Source: Acidobacteriaceae bacterium
GTDB taxonomy: Bacteria > Acidobacteriota > Vicinamibacteria > Vicinamibacterales > CAVVIG01
Length of the DNA stretch: 6,426 bases
Direction: 5' to 3'
NCBI GenBank assembly: GCA_031274845.1
Contig: JAISPN010000068.1
Span: 1-6,426, forward strand
Under the pieces are notes generated by a model. The model worked only from the letters and a program-made list of their open reading frames with translations, was not told the DNA's origin and made no database searches. The position numbers and the translations under genes are program-made. Below are positions 1-6,426 of this stretch, piece after piece. Every line of letters starts with the position of its first letter. The stretch's first letter is position 1.

Positions 1-33
1 AGGCAAGGCCGTGTCGTTGGCGCCGGCGTTCAT
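1..33 (-). CDS. 5' end of an unidentified protein (partial, leaves the window at the left edge)
   Basis: Only the first 11 codons are inside the window, reading MNAGANDTALP from an ATG at 33-31. The start is supported by a good Shine-Dalgarno sequence on the minus strand: AAGAAGGA at 48-41, with 7 bases between it and the ATG. The frame is open to the edge. Eleven residues are too few to assign a family, and no signal peptide or motif is visible. The gene is divergent from vapBC, with about 165 bases between the two starts. The call rests on the ribosome binding site plus start codon, so it could still be chance. Confidence 0.5.
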   Translation of the reverse strand, partial: MNAGANDTALP

Positions 34-156
34 GTGAGTGTCCTTCTTCAGTGTTTCGACCCGAATTGGGTCTCTACCTCCAGAAATGAAAACTGGAAAC
101 GTTTTGTGCCATGGGGGGAAGAGAACACGACGGCTTGCGCGGTCAGACGCGGGAAA

Positions 157-180
157 GATATACAATAAAAAATGTATATC
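157..180. promoter_or_regulatory. Probable vapBC promoter with overlapping operator (perfect inverted repeat)
   Basis: The arms GATATACA (157-164) and TGTATATC (173-180) are exact reverse complements, separated by an 8-base AT-only spacer. AT-rich palindromes of this kind are typical operators for AbrB/MazE-fold antitoxins and their toxin complexes. The left arm overlaps TACAAT (161-166), which matches the -10 consensus at five of six positions. That would place the transcript start near 172-174, about 25 bases ahead of the vapB GTG. No strong -35 is visible; TTGCGC at 135-140 is a weak candidate. A bound repressor would cover the -10 and the start site, which fits autorepression. The repeat is seen directly; the operator role is inferred. 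Confidence 0.65.
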
Positions 181-186
181 CTGCTC

Positions 187-192
187 GGGAGG
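187..192 (+). promoter_or_regulatory. Shine-Dalgarno sequence that fixes the vapB start
   Basis: GGGAGG lies 6 bases ahead of the GTG at 199. It favours that GTG over the in-frame ATG at 172, which lies inside the operator repeat and would add nine residues not seen in the usual QVAKWGNS start of the family. Confidence 0.65.
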
Positions 193-198
193 TGTGCG

Positions 199-432
199 GT
201 GCAAGTGGCTAAATGGGGCAATAGTCTGGCGGTTCGTCTTCCCGCGGCGCTCGTTGACGCGCTGGACCTGCGCGAGGGGGACGATATCGAGATCGTCATT
301 GACGATGCGCGCACGTTTGCCGTGCGAAAAAAGCCCGGAGCCGATGCGTTGCTTGAGCGTTTACGGGCCTTTCGGGGCAAGCTGCCGCCCGACTTCAAGT
401 TCAGCCGCGATGAGGCCAATACCCGTGGCTGA
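199..432 (+). CDS. vapB: VapB-type antitoxin (AbrB/MazE/SpoVT swapped-hairpin family)
   Basis: This small antitoxin should bind and neutralise the VapC RNase encoded next to it and, through its N-terminal DNA-binding fold, repress its own promoter. From the GTG at 199 it is 77 residues. Residues 1-45 are the AbrB/MazE-like domain: QVAKWGNSLAVRLP (2-15) is the family's hallmark start, followed by a hydrophobic LVDALDL stretch and a GDDIEI turn-strand (27-32). Residues 46-77 form the toxin-binding tail, including PPDFKF and the acidic/basic end DEANTR that VapB antitoxins often carry. The GTG start is chosen for its GGGAGG ribosome binding site and for the family alignment. The gene overlaps the start of vapC, and an upstream inverted repeat is the probable operator. 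The family call is secure; the exact toxin class of the pair rests on the neighbour. Confidence 0.88.
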   Translation: MQVAKWGNSLAVRLPAALVDALDLREGDDIEIVIDDARTFAVRKKPGADALLERLRAFRGKLPPDFKFSRDEANTRG

Positions 433-835
433 CCACTTGGACTTTCTGGACAGCAACGTGGTGCTGTCTCTCCTGTCCTCGGATGTGTCCAAAGCCAACC
501 GGGTGGAGCAACTGTTAACAGCCGATCCCGTGATCAGCGTTCAAGTGTTGAACGAGGTGACATCTGTGTGCCGACGAAAACTCAACATGGGTTGGGATGA
601 GATCGCCAGATTTCTGGAGTTAGTGCGCGGCTTCTGTACGGTTGTGCCCCTGACGGAGGAGATCCACGATCGAGGCAGAACGATTGCGGAGCGTTACCAG
701 ATTTCGTTCTACGATGCGTGCATCGTTGCCGCGGCTGTAACGGCGGGTTGTCGCACCCTCTTCTCTGAAGACATGAACGCCGGCCAGATTTTCGAGAAAC
801 ATCTGACTGTCAGGAATCCGTTTCAGTCAGCGTAG
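425..835 (+). CDS. vapC: VapC-type toxin, PIN-domain ribonuclease
   Basis: This is a PIN-domain endoribonuclease, the toxin of the type II pair with vapB. VapC enzymes cut tRNA or rRNA with Mg2+ when not held by VapB; the target here cannot be read from sequence. From the GTG at 425 it has 136 residues, usual for the family. The acidic active-site set is complete: D9 in FLDSNV, E44 in LNEVTS, D97 in SFYDACIVAAA, and E115/D116 in FSEDMNAG, so it looks intact. Two starts are possible. The GTG at 425 has GAGG nine bases upstream and overlaps the vapB end by 8 bases. The ATG at 410 (141 residues, overlap 23 bases) has no visible ribosome binding site. I prefer 425 but cannot exclude 410. Either way the overlap with vapB implies translational coupling, which keeps antitoxin made first. 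Confidence 0.88.
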   Translation: MADHLDFLDSNVVLSLLSSDVSKANRVEQLLTADPVISVQVLNEVTSVCRRKLNMGWDEIARFLELVRGFCTVVPLTEEIHDRGRTIAERYQISFYDACIVAAAVTAGCRTLFSEDMNAGQIFEKHLTVRNPFQSA

Positions 836-862
836 ACGATCTGGTCATTTTGCGTAGCGACC

Positions 863-1246
863 ATGGATGTCCGACTTGATGTATGGCTTGACGTGGCATG
901 TCTGTTCAAGACGCGGTCGGAGGCGCAGCAGGCGTGCAAGCTTGGCAAGGTGACCGTGAACGGGCAGTCCGCCAAGCCGCACCGCCTGCTCCGGACGGAC
1001 GACCTCGTTGAGATTGGGCGTCCGTTTGGACGCCGCCAGAAGATCCGCGTGAAGACGCTGGCCGAGCGGCATGTCGCCAAGGCTGACGCGCGAGCGCTCT
1101 ACGAAGAGTTGACGCCGCCACCGTCGCCTGAGGAAGTCGAGATGCGCCGCATGGAACGCATCTACCGCGCGGCGATCACGCCCCCGCGCGCACCGGACAA
1201 ACGGGAGCGGCGCGCCTTACGACGTTTGAAGGAAGGGGAGGATTGA
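863..1246 (+). CDS. hslR: S4-domain RNA-binding protein, Hsp15 (HslR) family
   Basis: This is a small cytoplasmic RNA-binding protein of 127 residues; E. coli Hsp15 has about 133. In E. coli, Hsp15 binds stalled 50S subunits that still carry nascent peptidyl-tRNA and helps recycle them. Residues 3-50 are the S4 domain: VRLDVWL (3-9), FKTRSEA (15-21), GKVTVNG (28-34) and the DDLVEI strand (46-51). The rest is highly charged, and its end PDKRERRALRRLKEGED closely resembles the E. coli Hsp15 tail, so the match covers the whole length. The ATG at 863 places the S4 motif as in homologs, but no clear Shine-Dalgarno sequence precedes it. The gene begins 27 bases after vapC on the same strand and could be read through from it, though no functional link is evident. 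A more general S4-domain assignment is the fallback. Confidence 0.8.
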   Translation: MDVRLDVWLDVACLFKTRSEAQQACKLGKVTVNGQSAKPHRLLRTDDLVEIGRPFGRRQKIRVKTLAERHVAKADARALYEELTPPPSPEEVEMRRMERIYRAAITPPRAPDKRERRALRRLKEGED

Positions 1247-1253
1247 TTCCAGG

Positions 1254-1259
1254 TACAAT
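1254..1259 (+). promoter_or_regulatory. Candidate -10 element for a leaderless lactate permease mRNA
   Basis: TACAAT matches the -10 consensus at five of six positions and ends 8 bases before the permease ATG at 1268. No Shine-Dalgarno sequence lies in between. A start site 6 to 8 bases after this hexamer would fall at or next to the ATG. No convincing -35 is seen at the normal distance; TTGAAG at 1226-1231 is too far, with a 22-base spacer. The hexamer and spacing are seen; promoter function is inferred. Confidence 0.4.
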
Positions 1260-1267
1260 CCCCGCCC

Positions 1268-2950
1268 ATGTGGCAGCACAACTATCAGCCGGTCGGTGGC
1301 AGTCTCGACGCGTCCGCGCTCGTGGCGGCGATTCCCATCGTGGTGCTTGGATTGATGCTCGGCGTGTGGCGGAAACCGTCCTGGATCTCGTCGCTGGCCG
1401 CGCTTGGCTCGGCGCTCGTCATCGCGCTGGCCGTCTATCGGATGCCGCTCTCGCTGGCCCTCATCTCATCGCTCTTCGGCGCCGCGTACGGTCTTTTTCC
1501 CATCTCGTGGGTCGTCTTCTCATCGATCATGCTGTATCGGCTGGTCGTCGATATCGGCAAGTTTGAGATCATCAAGGATTCGGTCGGCGGACTGACGGAC
1601 GATCGCCGGTTGCAGGCGCTGTTCATCGCGTTTTCCTTTGGCGCCTTCATCGAAGGGGCGGCGGGATTTGGCGCGCCGGTCGCGGTGGCGGGGGCGATGC
1701 TCGCCGGCCTCGGGTTCAATCCGTTTTACGCCGCGGGGATCTGTCTGCTCGCCAACACCGCGCCGGTGGCGTTCGGCTCGATCGGCATCCCGGTGGTAAC
1801 GCTCGCGAATGTCACCGGTATGCCGATCCAACCCTTGAGCGCGATGGTCGGCAGGCTGTGCGCGATGGTGTCGGTTTTCATTCCCGCCTACATGCTGGTC
1901 GTGATGGTCGGTAGAAAGCGCGCCTTTGAAGTGTGGCCGGCGCTCGCGGCCTGCGGCGTGTCGTTTGCCGGGACGCAGTTCTTCATGTCGAACTACGTCG
2001 GCGCCGAACTGACCGATATCGTCAGCTCGCTCACGTGCATCGTCGTGATGATTGCCGTGCTGAAGTTGTGGAAGCCGAACACCGCCATGCGGTTTGAAGG
2101 CGATGCTCCGGTGACGCACGGCGCCACGCATCATAGCGGGCGCGAGATCGTCATCGCGTGGGTGCCGTATCTGTTGCTCGTCCTGTTTGTGCTCGCCTGG
2201 GGCGAACCGTCGATTAAGCTGGCGATCGATCGTTTCACCGACAGCCTCCTCCCGAGCGTCCTCTCGAAAAACGCCGCGACGCTGAACGGCTTGAACGTGC
2301 CGGGACTGCACAACGCGATCATCCGCGTGCCGCCGGTGACGAACGCGCCGTCTCCGTACGCGGCGGTCTTCACGCTCAACTGGCTCACGGCGGCAGGCAC
2401 GGCGTGCCTCCTCGCCACGATCCTCGCGGCGTTTCTCCTTGGCGCGCCAGGACGTCTGGGCGCGGCGTACGTATCCACATTCAAGCAGTTGAAATTCGCG
2501 CTCGTGACCGTTGCGTCGATGCTCGGGCTCGCGTACTTGATGAACTACTCCGGGATGACCTCGACGCTCGGATTGGCGCTCGCCTCCACCGGCAACGCCT
2601 TTCCCTTCTTCAGCGCCATCGTCGGCTGGCTCGGCGTGTTCCTGACCGGCAGCGACACGTCAGCCAATGCGCTCTTCGGCAACCTGCAGGTGGTGACAGC
2701 CAACGCGCTGGGGTTGAACCCTGTGCTGACGGCGGCGGTGAATTCCGCCGCGGGGGTGATGGGGAAGATGATCTCGGTGCAGAGCATCGCGGTGGCCGTG
2801 GCGGCCACAGGCATGACGACCGCCGACGAGGGACGGCTGTTCCGCTTCACGATCAAGCACAGTGTGCTGTTGATGATGGTGATGGGGCTCGTGTCGTTGC
2901 TGTTCGCCTACGTGCTCCCGCACTACGTGCCGGTGCTCCCGCCGCACTAA
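1268..2950 (+). CDS. lctP: L-lactate permease (LctP/LldP family)
   Basis: This inner-membrane transporter takes up lactate, and often glycolate, most likely by proton symport as for E. coli LldP. At 560 residues it is full length (LldP is about 551) and is hydrophobic throughout, with about a dozen membrane segments. Motifs in order are WQHNYQPVGG at the N terminus (residues 2-11; WQQNYDP in LldP), GAFIEGAAGFGAPVA (125-139), NTAPVAFGSIGIP (163-175), GWLGVFLTGSDTSANALF (453-470) and GVMGKMISVQSIA (496-508). The E. coli proline in the last motif is valine here. A hydrophilic loop lies around 270-295. The ATG at 1268 matches the family N terminus but has no ribosome binding site. It follows the S4 gene by 21 bases, with a -10-like hexamer between them, so it may have its own promoter. 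No lactate dehydrogenase gene lies nearby in the window. Confidence 0.94.
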   Translation: MWQHNYQPVGGSLDASALVAAIPIVVLGLMLGVWRKPSWISSLAALGSALVIALAVYRMPLSLALISSLFGAAYGLFPISWVVFSSIMLYRLVVDIGKFEIIKDSVGGLTDDRRLQALFIAFSFGAFIEGAAGFGAPVAVAGAMLAGLGFNPFYAAGICLLANTAPVAFGSIGIPVVTLANVTGMPIQPLSAMVGRLCAMVSVFIPAYMLVVMVGRKRAFEVWPALAACGVSFAGTQFFMSNYVGAELTDIVSSLTCIVVMIAVLKLWKPNTAMRFEGDAPVTHGATHHSGREIVIAWVPYLLLVLFVLAWGEPSIKLAIDRFTDSLLPSVLSKNAATLNGLNVPGLHNAIIRVPPVTNAPSPYAAVFTLNWLTAAGTACLLATILAAFLLGAPGRLGAAYVSTFKQLKFALVTVASMLGLAYLMNYSGMTSTLGLALASTGNAFPFFSAIVGWLGVFLTGSDTSANALFGNLQVVTANALGLNPVLTAAVNSAAGVMGKMISVQSIAVAVAATGMTTADEGRLFRFTIKHSVLLMMVMGLVSLLFAYVLPHYVPVLPPH

Positions 2951-2968
2951 CCCGTCGCGGAAGAAGCG

Positions 2969-5286
<2,318 letters not shown>

Positions 5287-5287
<1 letters not shown>

Positions 5288-5601
5288 CAGGCTTCTTCAG
5301 TGGTTGCGCGCAGAGGGTATCCGGCGTCGCGCGCCATCGAGGCGACGGTGTGCACCTTGGTCTCCGCAATTTCCCACGGGTAGACGCCGGCGAGGCCTCG
5401 CCCATTGAGGTGCACGTGCATCATGACGCGATGGGCTTCGGCCGGCGATTTTTTGAACACCACTTCGAGTACCTGGATCACGAAGTCCATGGTGGAGTAG
5501 TCGTCGTTGAGGAGCAGCACGTTGTAGAGCGGCGGCTCCCGCGTCTCGTCTTTGGTGCGTTCCTTGACGTCTCCGTCAACCTGCTCGCGCGATCCGGTCA
5601 C
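5287..5601 (-). CDS. clpS: ClpS, N-end-rule adaptor for ClpA
   Basis: ClpS binds proteins with destabilising N-terminal residues and hands them to the ClpA N-domain. The 104 residues match the family size. A poorly conserved charged tail (1-22) precedes the core YNVLLLNDDYSTMDFVIQVL (26-45). The residues that hold the substrate alpha-amino group are present: N32, D33, D34 and H64 in HVHLNG. M38 sits at the gatekeeper position. AGVYPWEIAETKV (71-83) is the conserved second half. The start is a GTG at 5601, the only reasonable one in frame, with no Shine-Dalgarno sequence upstream. A tandem TACGCT (5618-5608) ends 6 bases before it and may be a -10 element. The stop overlaps the clpA start by one base, giving a coupled pair. 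The preceding small gene ends 26 bases upstream. Confidence 0.95.
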
Positions 5602-5607
5602 ACCGCT

Positions 5608-5613
5608 AGCGTA
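5608..5613 (-). promoter_or_regulatory. Possible -10 element directly ahead of clpS
   Basis: On the minus strand TACGCT occurs twice in a row, sharing one base (5618-5613 and 5613-5608). The second copy ends 6 bases before the clpS GTG. It fits a TANNNT -10 pattern with a start site at the GTG, but matches the full consensus at only three of six positions. The area also holds the self-complementary CGCTAGCG (5604-5611). Cotranscription from the small upstream gene is an equally good explanation for clpS expression. Confidence 0.25.
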
Positions 5614-5627
5614 GCGTATCGGTGTGC

Positions 5628-5951
5628 TTATTTGTTCTGCTCTCGTCGAAACTTGGCCCAGCGGCGTCGCTGCGCGGCCGCGATCCGCTCGCGTGCTTCT
5701 GGCGAAAGTGTCGACGGCCGGCGTTCCGTGGTGACGAGGGTGCGCTCGGCGCGAACGACAGGCGTGCCGCCGCCAAGCTGCCGAAGCAGTCCGTTCGCCA
5801 TGTCACGAACGCCTTCGAGTTGCTTGATAATCTCGACACGTTGATTCAGCCAGCTTTCCGCTTTGTTCTGCGCCTTGCCAAGAACATGTCCGAGGTCTTC
5901 GGCAAACGTCTCCAGCGTTGTTTCGGATGTGCTTGATGTGTTTTTAGTCAT
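5628..5951 (-). CDS. Small uncharacterised protein with a predicted helical region and basic C-terminal tail
   Basis: I do not recognise a named family. From the ATG at 5951 the protein has 107 residues. Residues 13-60 look helical and amphipathic (ETFAEDLGHVLGKAQNKA, then a VEIIKQLEGVRDMANGLLRQL stretch) and could form a coiled coil. A Gly-rich break (60-62) and a polar linker follow. The end, SPEARERI (83-90) then AAAQRRRWAKFRREQNK (91-107), is strongly basic. Similar SP.AR.RIAAAQ..RWAK tails occur in many bacterial proteins, where they may bind nucleic acid, but the role is not established. The ATG is preferred because TATAGT (5964-5959) lies 7 bases upstream; a GTG at 5960 would add three residues and starts on the -10 itself. 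It is the first gene of an apparent run with clpS and clpA, 26 bases from clpS. No signal peptide or membrane segment is visible. Confidence 0.7.
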   Translation of the reverse strand: MTKNTSSTSETTLETFAEDLGHVLGKAQNKAESWLNQRVEIIKQLEGVRDMANGLLRQLGGGTPVVRAERTLVTTERRPSTLSPEARERIAAAQRRRWAKFRREQNK

Positions 5952-5957
5952 GACTAA
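5944..5957. repeat. 14-base perfect palindrome over the start codon of the small gene ahead of clpS
   Basis: TTAGTCATGACTAA is fully self-complementary. It is centred within the ATG of the small minus-strand gene and ends one base from its -10-like TATAGT. It lies in the divergent region between that gene and the secreted propeller gene. The position suits an operator for a dimeric regulator, but a palindrome this long is expected by chance a fraction of a time in a window this size, so function is only a suggestion. Confidence 0.4.
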
Positions 5958-5958
5958 C

Positions 5959-5988
5959 ACTATAGAGTACCTTCGCGTGCGATTTCAC
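5959..5988 (-). promoter_or_regulatory. Candidate promoter for the small gene-clpS-clpA run
   Basis: On the minus strand, GTGAAA (5988-5983, four of six to the -35 consensus) and TATAGT (5964-5959, five of six to the -10 consensus) are separated by 18 bases. The -10 ends 7 bases before the ATG at 5951, so the transcript would begin at or just before that codon and be leaderless or nearly so. Both boxes and their spacing are seen; activity is inferred. Confidence 0.5.
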
Positions 5989-5994
5989 TCCTTA

Positions 5995-6000
5995 AGAGGG
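5995..6000 (+). promoter_or_regulatory. Shine-Dalgarno sequence for the secreted propeller gene
   Basis: AGAGGG lies 4 bases before the ATG at 6005, a little close but acceptable. It supports this start, which also gives a proper signal peptide. Confidence 0.6.
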
Positions 6001-6004
6001 AACG

Positions 6005-6426
6005 ATGCTCAGGAAGTCACTCCTCATTAGATGTCTAGGTGTTGGTCTGCTCGCAGCCATCCTGGCGGCGGGAGGGCGGATGTTTGCCGCGCAGAGTCAG
6101 ACGCCACCAGCGAATGGAACACCAACCAAGACGTCGCCATCGCCGAAGGCGACGATTGCCGGACCTGTCGGGCCAAGCCCGTACGAAATCGTGCGTGGTT
6201 GGCACAAACCGTTTGCGGCGCAAGGGTTTGCCTTTGGCGGTAACTCTGGCGTATTCGCGGAATCGCCTAACCGTATCTTTATCGCGCAGCGTGGCGAGAC
6301 GCGGTTGCCAGATCCCATGCCGCCGGGGTTCCTGGGGTTTGCTGGTTCCATCGGGATTAACGTGCTGAATGCGACAGAGCGGCGAGTCTGGCAGAACTGC
6401 CTGTATACGCTTGACGCGGATGGTCG
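6005..6426 (+). CDS. Secreted protein, probably NHL/six-bladed beta-propeller type (partial, leaves the window at the right edge)
   Basis: The reading frame is open from the ATG at 6005 to the window end, giving 140 complete codons with no stop. Residues 1-30 are a signal peptide: basic MLRKSLLIR, a hydrophobic LGVGLLAAILAAG core, and likely cleavage near MFAA/QSQ (27-31). Residues 31-58 are a Pro/Thr/Ser-rich linker. The mature part starts with YEIVRGWHKPF (60-70), then FAFGGNSGVFAESPNRIFIAQRGE, which looks like the first blade of a propeller (Gly-rich turn, then a strand ending in an R-I-F-I-x-Q-R pattern). I recall similar secreted NHL-like or peptidylglycine-lyase-like propellers from Acidobacteriota. 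The function is unknown; the product is probably periplasmic or extracellular. The gene is divergent from the clpS/clpA run across about 53 bases. The coding call is firm; the fold call is tentative because most of the protein is outside the window. Confidence 0.75.
   Translation, partial: MLRKSLLIRCLGVGLLAAILAAGGRMFAAQSQTPPANGTPTKTSPSPKATIAGPVGPSPYEIVRGWHKPFAAQGFAFGGNSGVFAESPNRIFIAQRGETRLPDPMPPGFLGFAGSIGINVLNATERRVWQNCLYTLDADG

Noticed and set aside
58..72. GACCC/GGGTC short hairpin in the leader of the left-edge gene
   Set aside because: It has only five base pairs, no T run and no recognisable riboswitch or attenuator context.
172..198. ATG at 172 as a leaderless vapB start (5 bases after TACAAT)
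   Set aside because: The GTG at 199 has a strong GGGAGG site and gives the standard family N terminus; the ATG lies within the operator repeat.
292..306. 7+1+7 inverted repeat ATCGTCA-T-TGACGAT inside vapB
   Set aside because: It encodes the conserved IVIDD strand of the antitoxin, and a repeat of this length is expected by chance about as often as not in this window. It does not resemble the upstream operator arms.
38..409. In-frame upstream extension of vapC back to an ATG at 38 (265 residues)
   Set aside because: The added 124 residues are Arg/Ser/Cys-rich, match no family, and overlie the operator and vapB in another frame. The PIN domain begins normally at 410 or 425.
1520..2311. Long minus-strand open frame (263 codons) inside lctP
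   Set aside because: Its product is rich in Arg, His, Gln and Asp with no fold-like pattern, as expected opposite a GC-rich membrane protein gene. The plus-strand permease is complete and conserved throughout.

Overview
This is a GC-rich, gene-dense bacterial chromosomal window. The best taxonomic guess is Acidobacteriota, possibly a Vicinamibacteria-like lineage. That guess rests on an S4/Hsp15-type protein in the form I associate with the group, a secreted beta-propeller fragment of a type I remember from it, and a small protein ending in an SPEAR..IAAAQ..RWAK tail. It is inference from protein style, not a database match. Nothing points to a plasmid, phage or insertion sequence, apart from one toxin-antitoxin pair.

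Layout from left to right. A minus-strand gene begins at position 33 and runs off the left edge. Divergent from it is a type II VapBC module: vapB (199-432) and vapC (about 425-835). It is preceded by a perfect inverted repeat that overlaps a -10-like element and is the probable VapB/VapBC operator. An Hsp15-like S4-domain RNA-binding protein (863-1246) follows on the same strand. Next comes a full-length lactate permease of the LctP/LldP family (1268-2950), whose start codon lies just downstream of a -10-like hexamer with no Shine-Dalgarno sequence. The permease gene converges, with an 18-base gap, on a minus-strand cluster. In its reading order the cluster is a small uncharacterised protein (5951-5628), the N-degron adaptor clpS (5601-5287) and the AAA+ unfoldase clpA (5287-2969). 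At the right edge, divergent from that cluster, a signal-peptide-bearing protein that is probably an NHL/six-bladed beta-propeller starts at 6005 and leaves the window.

Functionally, clpS and clpA form one system. ClpS recognises N-end-rule substrates and delivers them to ClpA, which unfolds them into ClpP; clpP itself is not in the window. The stop and start codons of clpS and clpA share one base, so their translation is probably coupled. VapBC is a self-contained toxin-antitoxin unit. The permease and the S4 protein have no obvious partners here.

The core genes are ordinary. The points most worth a second look are the vapBC operator, the -10 hexamers placed 6 to 8 bases before start codons that lack Shine-Dalgarno sequences (suggesting leaderless mRNAs), a 14-base perfect palindrome over the start of the small gene ahead of clpS, and that small gene itself as a possible ClpSA-linked protein. 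I did not find convincing evidence of a new multi-gene system.
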